Origin: JABMMZ01 sp044368575
GTDB taxonomy: Bacteria; Bacteroidota; Bacteroidia; NS11-12g; UBA955
Assembly (NCBI GenBank): GCA_044368575.1
Contig: JBIPPH010000031.1
Coordinates: 1 to 25,242 of the forward strand
Length of the DNA: 25,242 nucleotides
Direction of reading: 5' to 3'
Shown piece after piece: positions 1 through 7,752 of the stretch. How positions within the stretch are numbered: the first letter of the stretch is position 1; the number at the start of each line of letters is the position of its first letter. A program made the translations under genes and the position numbers. Under the pieces are notes generated by a model. It worked only from the letters and a program-made list of their open reading frames with translations. It made no database searches and was not told the origin of the DNA.

Positions 1-381
1 GGCTGTCATCGGTATAACTTCGTGAATTTCATCAACGTTTAAGTCTCCTCCTGTGCCATAATAATTTTTTAGCAAAGGTTGAACTGCTTTATACCAACGT
101 TCCAAAACGCCTTTTTTGCGCGGATCGGCTGGATCAAAATTAATCCCTGATTTGGCTCCACCAATTGGGGGACCACAAACAGAAAATTTAACTTCCATGG
201 TTTTTGCCAAGCTTTCTACTTCGCGTTTATCAAGGCCTTTACGCATTCGGGTTCCCCCGCCTGCTGCCCCATTTCTTAGAGAGTTAATCACTACCCAACC
301 TTCTGCCTCTGTTTCGCTGTCTTTCCATTCAAATACGATTTCAGGACGTTTATTCTCGAATTTTTCTAATAATTTACGCAT
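1..381 (-). CDS. Glu/Leu/Phe/Val dehydrogenase, N-terminal part (runs off left edge)
   Basis: This is the first 127 codons of an NAD(P)-dependent amino-acid dehydrogenase, which oxidatively deaminates an amino acid such as glutamate to its 2-oxo acid in the cytoplasm. The frame starts at ATG 381 (MRKLLEKFENKRPEIVFEW) and stays open to base 1. Visible hallmarks of the dimerisation/substrate domain are GGGTRMRKGL, then EVKFSVCGPPIGGAKSGINF, which holds the Gly-rich loop and a lysine of the substrate site, then YYGTGGDLNVDE. The Rossmann domain lies outside the window. Exact substrate preference cannot be read from this part. The GGAKSGI form and the RKKGVLERWYKAVQP stretch look like the Bacteroidota group usually labelled Glu/Leu/Phe/Val dehydrogenase. 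It is transcribed away from the T9SS gene at 514, and a TAnnTTTG box sits 14 bases upstream of its ATG. Identification of the family is firm; the precise substrate is not. Confidence 0.93.
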   Translation of the reverse strand, partial: MRKLLEKFENKRPEIVFEWKDSETEAEGWVVINSLRNGAAGGGTRMRKGLDKREVESLAKTMEVKFSVCGPPIGGAKSGINFDPADPRKKGVLERWYKAVQPLLKNYYGTGGDLNVDEIHEVIPMTA

Positions 382-395
382 GGTATTAAGAGCCG

Positions 396-403
396 CAAAT
401 ATA
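396..403 (-). promoter_or_regulatory. Candidate -7 box (TATATTTG) for the dehydrogenase
   Basis: On the minus strand TATATTTG matches the Bacteroidota -7 consensus TAnnTTTG. It ends 14 bases before ATG 381. No clear TTTG -33 element sits 19-21 bases further upstream, so the call rests on the -7 match and its position. Confidence 0.45.
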
Positions 404-467
404 CCTAAAATTCCTTCAAAAAAGGAGGTGCACAAAGCCTTTCTTATCTGGACTAGGCGTTTATTTC

Positions 468-500
468 TTTTAAAAATTAGAGCAATGTTGTATATATTTG
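468..500 (+). promoter_or_regulatory. Candidate promoter for the RCC1/PKD T9SS gene
   Basis: TATATTTG at 493-500 is a full match to TAnnTTTG. TTTT at 468-471, 21 bases upstream, is a three-of-four match to the TTTG -33 element. The box ends 13 bases before ATG 514, implying a very short leader. With the box at 396-403 it makes this a divergent promoter region. Confidence 0.5.
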
Positions 501-513
501 TATACTGCCCTTT

Positions 514-3500
514 ATGCGTCCTAATATTGCTTACATATGGCTTGCCTTGTTAATTATACTTTTGTCCCCAATAAAACCATGGGCTCAAAACAGTATGGTT
601 GGTGATGGTTTTGGCGGACGCGCATGGTATAAACCTACCAATTATACTGTTGGATCTTACTCTGCTTACACCATTTGTGGCGACTCACATCAGTTGTATG
701 GATGGGGGGCTAATCACCACAGAGAATTGGGCGACGGAACGACTGTTCACTCTGCAACCCCAATCAAAGTGTTGGGCATGACCAATGTTAAATACTATTC
801 TACTGGCTATAATATGGGTGCAATCAAGTTTGATAGTACTGGCTGGTATTGGGGCTCTCCTGTTAGCAATGTGCCTGTTAAACTATTAGACAGTGTGAAG
901 TTCTTAGATGCCGGTGCTCAAATGTGCACCTTCGTTAAGTACGATGGCACGGTATGGTCTGTAGGCCGCAACCACAACGGCATTTTTGGCAATGACACCA
1001 TTACTACTACTGTATCTACTACTCCTCAAAAGGCAAAAAACATCAACAATGCAGTGAGAGTAGCCGTATCTAGATTCAATATGGCTATCTTATGTAGCGA
1101 TGGTTCTGTTTGGATAACTGGTTCAAACTCAAATGGTGGCTTGGGTAATAAAAGCAATTCTTCAACCGTGGCCAAAGTTGCTGTTAAAAATCCAAAACTA
1201 AAGAAAATAGTTGATGTTAAAGGCACTGCTACTAATATCATTGCCCTGGATAGCGCAGGTTATGTATACTCATGGGGGGCACCAACAGGTTTGGGTTTAG
1301 GGATTAATAACAAGCAAGATTCTGTATCAAGAATTCCCGGATTAAGCGATATTGTAGCGATCTCCGGTTGTGATGATGGCTTTCATTTTTTTGCGCTTGA
1401 TATCAATCACGATGTGTATGCTTGGGGTACCAATTATGGTGGCGCGTTGGGGTCTGGCAATGGTGGTAGTGTTAACACACCAATTTTAGTGGCTAAAGAT
1501 GCCATCGACATTATGGCCGGCGAAACCTTTTCATACATGGTCAAAACCGATAATACTTTGTGGGCAACTGGCAAAAGCAATGGGGGTTCTATATGGATGA
1601 ACCTTAAAGATACCACGCGTCTTCAATTCACAGAAATTGATCCAACCGTTGCGCCGCTCAACATGTGTAAGGTTTCTGCAGCTGTCACTAATTATTTTAG
1701 AATCTTGAGTCATTTGTGCGTATATGATTCCGTAGCATTCGTTACCTATAAAAATGACAGCTTTTACAACTTTAATTGGGATTTCGGGGATGGTTCCGGC
1801 AGATTTTACGGGCTATCTAAAAAACATAAATACGCTCAAACTGGACAATACACGGTCAAGCTTTTTTCAAACCGTAAAAGTAATAATGCAGAAGACACCG
1901 TTACTAGAGTGATTGAAATTGTTGATGCGGATCGATTGCCCTTGTTTAATGGAGATACCGCCATGTGTGGGCAAGTTGCCTATACGAAGAAGCCTATTAA
2001 TACCCTTGAAGACAATATTTATCAATGGCAAGATGGGGTCAATTCGGCCGTTCGGTTTATCGACAATCCTGGCCAATACATTTTAAAATCAACTGATATA
2101 AATGGCTGTTATTATTTCGATACATTTAAAGTAGTATCTCATGAGTTACCTAAGGCTTTGTTTGAAGCAGACACCTACAGAATATGCGCGAACAGCAAGA
2201 ATAAAATTAGATTTAAAAACACCTCTTCTTGTACGGATCCTATCGTTAAATCCAGATGGGACTTTACTGAAGACACCATGTGGGACAATAGCCAATACGT
2301 TGATTTCAAATTTACCAAAGCCCAATACATACCAGTGTGGTTATCAGTTTGGTCTATATACGGCTGTAAAAATGACACCATTGATGTGTTCGATATCTTA
2401 GCGGTTCCGAAACCTAATTTTACCACCTTTGTGAGTGATTCCTGTTTGAATGGGAATGGCGTATTTTTTACCAATAAAACGGTTAAGGATACGGTTAATA
2501 ACCCGCGGTTCAAATGGTATTTTTCTGAAGGCTATGTACTGAGCAACAAGAACCCTGCAGGCAAAAGACACTACATTGATACCGGCAAATTTTATGTCGA
2601 TTTGATTTATGTCAATAGCAATACTTGTACTGACACCATGCGCAAATGGATACATATTTACCCGCATCCAAAAGCCTTGTTTAGTTTAAAGGATTCTATT
2701 TGTTCTCGCGACTCTATCGTCATAACCAACAGTAGTAGCTCCTCTTATCTCCCCCTTACTTACAATTGGCAATTTGGCGATGGTGAAAGCAGTATAAAAG
2801 CGCAACCAAAACATTTATTTAAGACCAATGGCAGTTTCAGAGTGAGTTTAATTACCCGCTCACCTTATGGTTGCCTTGACAGCATGAATAAATTGGTGGC
2901 TGTATTTAAACCGCCTACAGTTGACTTTAGCATTAATGACAGCATACAGTGTATTAACGGCAACAGCTTTACCTTTAAATCCAATGCTAAAGCAGACGTG
3001 GGTAATCTGATTAGTCAAGATTGGACCTATGGTGATTTAACATATGATGTTGGCGCAAATCCTGCCGATAAATCATTCCCTAAAGCTCAAAAATATATTG
3101 TTCAGTTAATGGTTAAAGACCAATTTAATTGTACAAACACCCTGTCTCGCTGGGTAGATGTGAGACCTATGCCTGTGGTCAAATTCAACATCAATGATGC
3201 GTCACAATGTATCAACCAACAACAATTTGACTTTAACTACAAGTGGCTATCTGGAAACGATAGCATAACCCTTTTGAATTGGAACATAGGCAGCAACAAT
3301 TACCAAACACCTACTGTTAGACTTGCTAATTTTAGCGAAGGCAAACACCCTATTCAATTGACCTTGCAAACTGACCAGGGCTGTATGACTAGCTTAAGCC
3401 AATACATTGTTGTGAATCCTCAACCTTTGGCCAATTTCAACATCATCAATAATCCTCAATGCTTTGATGGTCATTCTTACAATTTCACCAATACCAGCAG

Positions 3501-4455
3501 TATCTCAAGCGGTTCAATTGCGCAATATGAATGGCGCATAGGCTTTGGGCCAGCTATTACAAGCAAAGACGTTAACAATGTCAAATACCCTCGATTTGGG
3601 CATTACCCTGTTGAATTAAAAACCAGCTCAGACAGTGGCTGTATAGCCTATTACAATTCTGGGATAGATATTTTACCTTCACCTGTTGTTGACATTGATT
3701 TGGTTAAACCAGTTTGTGTGAATCAAACATCAATTATGAAATCATTGAGCCATATAGACTCTGGTTTTATTCAGTCATACGATTGGCAATTGGGCGATGG
3801 TACCAGCAGCACTGATTCTTGCCCTGTGCATACCTATTCTCAACATGGACAATACAACCTGCGTTTGACTGTTCTAAGCAATAATGGCTGTAGTAGTAAT
3901 AAAACCTTCCCTGCTTGGGCCATGGTCAGACAATTGCCTACTGCAGATTTTAAATACATTTTAAGCGAAGGCACTCAAAACAATAATGTTGTAGATTTTA
4001 GAAACTTAAGTTATAGCAATATCGTTCAAAGCTTTTGGCAATTTGGGCGTTTTGGCAAAGCCATTCACGATACTAGCATTTCGTTGCAAGACACTGCTAC
4101 CATTCCGGTTAAACTTTGGGTAATGGATCAATATGGCTGTGTGAATCAAATCCAACGCAGCATATTTACCTCTGGGCCTTTATTATTGTTTATGCCAAAT
4201 GCATTTACGCCTAATCATGACATGTTGAACGACGGCTTCGGTCCTCAAGGGGTTGTTAATGCACAAACCTACAACTATCAGATTTTCAATCGTTGGGGTG
4301 AATTATTGTTTGAAACCTATTCTGTTCAAGACACATGGGATGGCAAATACCAAGGAGAAAATTGCCCTCAGGATGTTTATGCGTACAGCATTCAATTAAC
4401 AGACATGTTTGGTCGATTTAAATCCTACAGAGGTAGCTTTACCTTGATTCGTTAA
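514..4455 (+). CDS. RCC1-like propeller plus PKD-repeat exported protein, T9SS type B sorting domain
   Basis: A 1313-residue secreted or surface protein. Residues 1-24 are a signal peptide (basic start, hydrophobic core, cut near PWAQ). Residues about 35-385 hold seven RCC1-like blades; typical stretches are YGWGANHHRELGDGT, VYAWGTNYGGALGSG and VWITGSNSNGGLG. Blade 2 (GWYWGSPVSNVPVKLL) is shortened. From about 390 come a PKD domain with WDFGDG, an Ig-like domain (about 476-545), then eight more PKD-type repeats of 80-90 residues, most with a spaced Cys pair. The last 90 residues are the CHU_C/gliding-associated type B sorting domain (LFMPNAFTPNHDMLNDGF, YQIFNRWGELLFET, TWDGKYQG, ending SFTLIR). 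T9SS type B cargo is exported through the outer membrane and often kept at the surface. RCC1 folds usually bind other proteins, so adhesion or binding is likely, but no enzyme site is visible. The ATG is fixed by the signal peptide and the box at 493-500. Confidence 0.92.
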   Translation: MRPNIAYIWLALLIILLSPIKPWAQNSMVGDGFGGRAWYKPTNYTVGSYSAYTICGDSHQLYGWGANHHRELGDGTTVHSATPIKVLGMTNVKYYSTGYNMGAIKFDSTGWYWGSPVSNVPVKLLDSVKFLDAGAQMCTFVKYDGTVWSVGRNHNGIFGNDTITTTVSTTPQKAKNINNAVRVAVSRFNMAILCSDGSVWITGSNSNGGLGNKSNSSTVAKVAVKNPKLKKIVDVKGTATNIIALDSAGYVYSWGAPTGLGLGINNKQDSVSRIPGLSDIVAISGCDDGFHFFALDINHDVYAWGTNYGGALGSGNGGSVNTPILVAKDAIDIMAGETFSYMVKTDNTLWATGKSNGGSIWMNLKDTTRLQFTEIDPTVAPLNMCKVSAAVTNYFRILSHLCVYDSVAFVTYKNDSFYNFNWDFGDGSGRFYGLSKKHKYAQTGQYTVKLFSNRKSNNAEDTVTRVIEIVDADRLPLFNGDTAMCGQVAYTKKPINTLEDNIYQWQDGVNSAVRFIDNPGQYILKSTDINGCYYFDTFKVVSHELPKALFEADTYRICANSKNKIRFKNTSSCTDPIVKSRWDFTEDTMWDNSQYVDFKFTKAQYIPVWLSVWSIYGCKNDTIDVFDILAVPKPNFTTFVSDSCLNGNGVFFTNKTVKDTVNNPRFKWYFSEGYVLSNKNPAGKRHYIDTGKFYVDLIYVNSNTCTDTMRKWIHIYPHPKALFSLKDSICSRDSIVITNSSSSSYLPLTYNWQFGDGESSIKAQPKHLFKTNGSFRVSLITRSPYGCLDSMNKLVAVFKPPTVDFSINDSIQCINGNSFTFKSNAKADVGNLISQDWTYGDLTYDVGANPADKSFPKAQKYIVQLMVKDQFNCTNTLSRWVDVRPMPVVKFNINDASQCINQQQFDFNYKWLSGNDSITLLNWNIGSNNYQTPTVRLANFSEGKHPIQLTLQTDQGCMTSLSQYIVVNPQPLANFNIINNPQCFDGHSYNFTNTSSISSGSIAQYEWRIGFGPAITSKDVNNVKYPRFGHYPVELKTSSDSGCIAYYNSGIDILPSPVVDIDLVKPVCVNQTSIMKSLSHIDSGFIQSYDWQLGDGTSSTDSCPVHTYSQHGQYNLRLTVLSNNGCSSNKTFPAWAMVRQLPTADFKYILSEGTQNNNVVDFRNLSYSNIVQSFWQFGRFGKAIHDTSISLQDTATIPVKLWVMDQYGCVNQIQRSIFTSGPLLLFMPNAFTPNHDMLNDGFGPQGVVNAQTYNYQIFNRWGELLFETYSVQDTWDGKYQGENCPQDVYAYSIQLTDMFGRFKSYRGSFTLIR
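1681..4176 (+). repeat. Tandem PKD/Ig-like protein repeats within the T9SS type B gene
   Basis: Roughly ten consecutive units of 70-90 residues are encoded here. Most begin with a P-x-A/V-x-F stretch followed closely by a Cys, contain a W-x-F/L-G-D-G or degenerate equivalent, and close with a second Cys and a hydrophobic strand (for example QCINGNSFTF to NCTNTLSRWVDVRP). The units have diverged at the DNA level, so this is an old protein-level array and not a recent nucleotide duplication. Boundaries are approximate. Confidence 0.75.
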
Positions 4456-4483
4456 TACCGTTAAATAATCTCAATTTTTAGAA

Positions 4484-4491
4484 TACCTTTG
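4484..4491 (+). promoter_or_regulatory. Candidate -7 box (TACCTTTG) just before the MscS gene
   Basis: TACCTTTG is a full match to TAnnTTTG and ends only 4 bases before ATG 4496, so any transcript starting here would be essentially leaderless. No good -33 TTTG is visible. Read-through from the upstream T9SS gene (40 bases away) is the alternative. Confidence 0.35.
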
Positions 4492-4495
4492 TACT

Positions 4496-5239
4496 ATGTT
4501 TTGGATTAAACACCCGATTTCATATGGCTTAATGGTGGTACTGATTATACTTTACACCTTCAAAACCTTTGCTTTGTTTGTATACAGACGACGCAATCAC
4601 ATTAAAGGCAAAGACAATTTCACCATAGGCATCAATACCATATATTACATCTTTGTTTCCATTTTAATCATAGTGCTTATTTTGGCTTTGCTGAAGGTGA
4701 ATATCAGAGAATTTTTCACTTCTATTTCCATCTTGGGTGCGGCTATTGCCATCTTAGCTAAGGATTATATTTCGAATGCCATCAATGGGATGATATTGAT
4801 GTTTAACAACCAAATCTCTATTGGTGATCGCATTCAAATTGGCAACCATAAAGGTAAAATTACCCATATTAGTTTATTGAATTTTCAAATTCTAAATGAA
4901 GAAGAAGATTTGATTTACATCCCTAACACCAATGTATTAAGCCATGAAATCATTAACTACACCAAGGCCGAGAGTTCTAAGGTTAGTATTGAGTTTATGG
5001 CCAAGGCCACAGACATTGATAGCATTGAAATGCTCGAGTTTTTTTTTGGTGAAATATTTAATCAAAATGAAAATGTTGAAACAGGCAGCTTTAGATTAAA
5101 AATTGTAACCATAAAATACAAAAGCATATCTCTAAGAGCAGAAGCCAATTTGATTAAACGCGACAGCAAAATGGAACGCTTATTCAAACGCCAATTGGTG
5201 AATGCCTGGATTGGCTATTTGAAACAAAGGTCAAAATGA
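4496..5239 (+). CDS. Small mechanosensitive ion channel, MscS family
   Basis: A 247-residue inner-membrane protein that should open under membrane tension and release solutes during hypo-osmotic shock. Three hydrophobic segments are visible: residues about 6-28, 46-68, and the pore-lining helix at about 75-100 with the small-residue pattern SILGAAIAILAKDYISNAIN. The conserved beta domain follows (FNNQISIGDRIQIGNHKGKI, then IYIPNTNVLSHEIINYTK), then a short alpha/beta cytoplasmic domain to the C-terminus. It is somewhat shorter than the 286-residue E. coli MscS and otherwise complete. It lies 40 bases after the T9SS type B gene on the same strand, so co-transcription is possible, though a TAnnTTTG box lies just before its ATG. 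A strong palindromic terminator follows. There is no functional link to the neighbours that I can see. Confidence 0.92.
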   Translation: MFWIKHPISYGLMVVLIILYTFKTFALFVYRRRNHIKGKDNFTIGINTIYYIFVSILIIVLILALLKVNIREFFTSISILGAAIAILAKDYISNAINGMILMFNNQISIGDRIQIGNHKGKITHISLLNFQILNEEEDLIYIPNTNVLSHEIINYTKAESSKVSIEFMAKATDIDSIEMLEFFFGEIFNQNENVETGSFRLKIVTIKYKSISLRAEANLIKRDSKMERLFKRQLVNAWIGYLKQRSK

Positions 5240-5256
5240 TCAAACAATTGATATAA

Positions 5257-5282
5257 AAAAGGCCTTCAATTGAAGGCCTTTT
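5257..5282. terminator. Bidirectional palindromic terminator
   Basis: The 26 bases form a perfect palindrome: four A, then GGCCTTCAATTGAAGGCC, then four T. It gives a GC-rich stem flanked by an A-run and a T-run, so it works as an intrinsic terminator from both sides. It separates the convergent mscS gene (ends 5239) and the acidic orphan (ends 5307). Confidence 0.88.
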
Positions 5283-5306
5283 CTGTTTTAAAGTCTTTTG
5301 ATGTAA

Positions 5307-5681
5307 TTATTTGAATGCCACCGCCCAGGAGTTGGATTCATAAAAAGAATCTGCGTCACCTTCATGAGGTTCCCCATTAATTAACTCATTGATTAAATCT
5401 TTAATTTCACCTGCTTCAAGTTCGTTAACCCCACTGGCTTCGTTGCTTTCAATATGGACAGTTACCATATAAATCTTTCCATCTTTGAAAATATGAGCTG
5501 TGCCATACGCCTCCAATGTATAAGACTCCTCTTCTGCTTCGTATACAGCATCTTCAAAGCCATAAAATGTGTTTAAATCTCCATCTTCGTTGCTCCCATC
5601 GACTTTTTCTTCAATGAGCACACCATTACTAACTAAATCAGTATAAAACCTGTCGGGATGAATGTTTGAAAGTTCTATCAT
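5307..5681 (-). CDS. Acidic hypothetical protein, no recognised family
   Basis: A 124-residue protein that I do not recognise. It has no signal peptide and no membrane segment, so it is predicted cytoplasmic. It is strongly acidic, with roughly 30 Asp/Glu against about six Lys/Arg, and the acidic residues cluster in the middle (YEAEEESYTLEAYG) and C-terminal half. The pattern of short strands (GTAHIFKDGKIYMVTVHIES) followed by a helix (EAGEIKDLINELIN) suggests a small alpha/beta fold, perhaps an immunity-like or adaptor protein, but that is only inference. ATG 5681 is preceded by a TAnnTTTG box 7 bases upstream, which supports this start and independent transcription. It faces mscS across a shared terminator. 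Codon use and length look like a real gene. Confidence 0.75.
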   Translation of the reverse strand: MIELSNIHPDRFYTDLVSNGVLIEEKVDGSNEDGDLNTFYGFEDAVYEAEEESYTLEAYGTAHIFKDGKIYMVTVHIESNEASGVNELEAGEIKDLINELINGEPHEGDADSFYESNSWAVAFK

Positions 5682-5688
5682 AATGAAT

Positions 5689-5696
5689 CAAATGTA
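5689..5696 (-). promoter_or_regulatory. Candidate -7 box (TACATTTG) for the acidic orphan
   Basis: A full TAnnTTTG match on the minus strand ending 7 bases before ATG 5681. A CTTG (three of four to TTTG) lies 22 bases upstream at 5719-5722, slightly beyond the usual spacing. Confidence 0.42.
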
Positions 5697-5845
5697 AGGC
5701 TTAATCTTCGTGATTTATCAAGTGCAATAAAATTTGACCTTAATTTAACTTGAAATGCGTTAAACCTTGATTTTATAGGCATTCAAGAAAGTTATATAAA
5801 TCTTGAACATGTAATACAATCAAATTAAATATTGATTTTGCTAAT

Positions 5846-6337
5846 TTATTTTACATAAGCACTCAATGCTTTTAGGCAAGCTTGCTCATTTTGTTTAGAT
5901 AAGTTTCTGGCTTCTATCTCATAGGGATTGAGCCAATAGCCTTTTTCTTGCGTATACTGGGCATATTGTTGATTGAATGAACGCGACTTCTGCCTTGCAT
6001 GAATGTATTCATGAATAACCGTATTGGTTAAAGCTTGTATGCTCGTGTGTTCATTCACATAAATAACCACTTCATGTGCTACAGGGTTATAATAACCTTT
6101 GTATTGTTTATTGGAATGATACTTTAATACTACAGATGGTTTTATAGTATTTGACAACTTCAAATGGGCATGGCACCAATCGATCACCAATTGAACATAT
6201 TTGGTTTTAGGGATTTTGAGATGACTGAGTGGCTGGGTGGTTTCAACATCTATTAAAACATACAAGACCAATAGCAACAAAAGCACTAATGGATTTTGAA
6301 ATTTGTCTAAAAACGATGCAAGTGTCCAGAGTAACAT
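5846..6337 (-). CDS. Membrane-anchored HExxH metallopeptidase-like protein
   Basis: I start this at ATG 6337 (163 residues, MLLWTLASFLDKFQNPLVLL); the frame can be pushed to a TTG at 6352 but nothing supports that. One hydrophobic segment at about residues 16-30 anchors it to the membrane. The zinc-binding motif HEYIH sits at residues 109-113 in TVIHEYIHARQ, with the glutamate as presumed catalytic base. A glutamate in LNPYEIEARNL (residue 140 or 142), about 27-29 residues later, could be the third zinc ligand as in gluzincins. The preceding VAHEVVIYVNEHTS segment looks like the edge strand of a zincin. Substrate and exact family are unknown to me; a SprT-like or small peptidase role is possible. 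It is flanked by unrelated minus-strand genes with separate spacing, so it is probably transcribed alone. Confidence 0.78.
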   Translation of the reverse strand: MLLWTLASFLDKFQNPLVLLLLLVLYVLIDVETTQPLSHLKIPKTKYVQLVIDWCHAHLKLSNTIKPSVVLKYHSNKQYKGYYNPVAHEVVIYVNEHTSIQALTNTVIHEYIHARQKSRSFNQQYAQYTQEKGYWLNPYEIEARNLSKQNEQACLKALSAYVK

Positions 6338-6438
6338 GTTAGTGAATATCAAACTCAGACTGGACCAGTTTTATTATATAAATATGATCCACTTATGAAA
6401 TTATTATGCTATGAGTTACGAACTACTCTTAAATGCAA

Positions 6439-6576
6439 TCACTTTTTTTCTTTAAGAGCGTCTCTTTCTCCTTCAATCTTACCGTTTCTATACCCCCATT
6501 TATAAGATACAATTAAAAGAACTATAACTACTACAATTCTAATAAGTACCATCTCTTCATTTGATATTCTTCCCAT
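6439..6576 (-). CDS. 45-residue single-span membrane protein (small ORF)
   Basis: ATG 6576 opens a 45-codon frame ending in TGA at 6439. The product starts MGRISNEEMVLIRI, has one hydrophobic stretch at about residues 10-24 (VLIRIVVVIVLLIVS), then YKWGYRNGKIEGERDALKEKK, a charged and probably helical cytoplasmic tail. The layout (short polar N-terminus, one span, basic/acidic tail) is typical of small regulatory membrane proteins. It fills most of an otherwise empty gap between the metallopeptidase and the outer-membrane barrel. TATATTTG, a full -7 match, lies 18 bases before the ATG on the same strand. I recognise no family. A 45-codon frame can occur by chance, but a coherent membrane topology plus a well-placed promoter box makes a real gene more likely than not. 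Confidence 0.6.
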   Translation of the reverse strand: MGRISNEEMVLIRIVVVIVLLIVSYKWGYRNGKIEGERDALKEKK

Positions 6577-6594
6577 AAACAAATCTATTTTATC

Positions 6595-6602
6595 CAAATA
6601 TA
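6595..6602 (-). promoter_or_regulatory. Candidate -7 box (TATATTTG) for the 45-residue gene
   Basis: Full TAnnTTTG match on the minus strand, ending 18 bases before ATG 6576. A second match, TAGATTTG, sits only 3 bases before the ATG. No clear -33 TTTG is present. Confidence 0.4.
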
Positions 6603-6657
6603 AAACTAAAAACGGATTTTGGAACCCTATTAATATTAAAGTAGTCGAATTTTTTTT

Positions 6658-7395
6658 CTAAAATTCAAAACGGTAGGCTAAATAATAGCCAACACTTCTG
6701 AAGCGCATGTTATTGTTAAAGCGTATCCCTTGATACTCGAAAGCATTCACAGGACTTACAAGTGAATATTGGTAATTTAAACCGCCTTCTAAGTGCTTAA
6801 ACCTGGCCCCAAAACCAAAGGTAGTGATGGGCATAAATCGTTTAACGGTATTGTTGCTAGCTGCCACTGCAAATTCATAGAATTCAGGTGCTGCATTCTT
6901 ATACCAAGTATAATCTGCTGTGAGTGTATTGTCTGTTGCTTGGAAATACCCACCAATGCCCAAAAACCCAAATACCTCTATGAGCTTTATGTCTATGGTT
7001 TTAGAATAATGAATATCAGCTCCCAACATAGTGCCCTTATGGTTGATGACTGAAGGCCCTACAAACCCGATATCTTTGGTATAAAAACTTGGCTTGACAT
7101 ACATGGGATTGTTATTGCCCAAAAAATCAATCCCCAAGCGATTGCCATGACTCATGCGGTATTGATACCTCAAACTCACAGGAATGCGCATGTTATCGCC
7201 GTTAACATAATCAATTTTCAACATCGGATTAGGGCTGATTGAAAAAGGCGTTGTAGCATTATTAGCCATACCTAACATAGGGGTTATACTGTGCCTGTGT
7301 TCAATGTTTTTCTTAGCCTGAACTGCATTAACAGATATGAATAAAACAACACATAAAGCCAGTAATCGAGCAGTATTTTGATGGATTGATTTCAT
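6658..7395 (-). CDS. Outer-membrane beta-barrel protein of unknown function
   Basis: A 245-residue exported protein. I start it at ATG 7395 (MKSIHQNTARLLALCVVLFI) because this gives a normal signal peptide cut after AVQA at about residue 27. The longer frame to 7422 adds nine residues in front of the signal and would place the start upstream of the -7 box at 7410-7417. The mature part is a run of alternating polar/aromatic strands (for example RIPVSLRYQYRMS, GLNYQYSLVSP) and ends YYLAYRFEF with a terminal Phe, the usual outer-membrane barrel insertion signal. Size suggests 8-12 strands. It has no visible catalytic motif. It may be a structural or transport porin-like protein, but I cannot name the family. 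It is divergent from the T9SS type A gene at 7791 across a 395-base gap. Confidence 0.8.
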   Translation of the reverse strand: MKSIHQNTARLLALCVVLFISVNAVQAKKNIEHRHSITPMLGMANNATTPFSISPNPMLKIDYVNGDNMRIPVSLRYQYRMSHGNRLGIDFLGNNNPMYVKPSFYTKDIGFVGPSVINHKGTMLGADIHYSKTIDIKLIEVFGFLGIGGYFQATDNTLTADYTWYKNAAPEFYEFAVAASNNTVKRFMPITTFGFGARFKHLEGGLNYQYSLVSPVNAFEYQGIRFNNNMRFRSVGYYLAYRFEF

Positions 7396-7409
7396 GAAGG
7401 ATGTATGCT

Positions 7410-7417
7410 CAAAATTA
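7410..7417 (-). promoter_or_regulatory. Candidate -7 box (TAATTTTG) for the outer-membrane barrel gene
   Basis: Full TAnnTTTG match on the minus strand ending 14 bases before ATG 7395. It supports the shorter start for that gene. No good -33 element is seen. Confidence 0.4.
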
Positions 7418-7752
7418 ATCAAACATTATCTGAATTCCTAAAGTGCATGCAATCACTCAAAATAGCCAAAACAGTTAAAAAGTTGAATAGCTCATCAGCA
7501 ACCTACCATCTGAAATTTGATTGAAATATGAATTCACTAAAACTGAGGTGGATAATTCTTATTACATCATTGGCAGATATTCTGAATTAGGATATACTAC
7601 TGATTTCAATTTCAACCGAACAAATTATTAGTCTCTCTCCGCAACTTCGAGTGATTTGGTTGAAACAACGGATGAGAGGAATTGTTATTAAAAAAAGCAA
7701 TAGCTTTATAAGCTAATTTTTTAGTACAATCCAAAAACATAATAGGGACTAA

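Noticed and set aside
420..431. AAAGGAGGTG, a perfect Shine-Dalgarno-like string
   Set aside because: It lies upstream of the -7 box at 493-500, so it is not in the leader of the gene at 514, and Bacteroidota rarely use such sites. Probably chance.
116..553. 145-codon plus-strand frame
   Set aside because: It is antisense to the dehydrogenase and crosses two promoter boxes; the minus-strand frame has clear family motifs.
7528..7590. 20-codon frame starting MNSLKLRW
   Set aside because: Too short, no membrane or signal pattern that stands out, no promoter box at the right distance.
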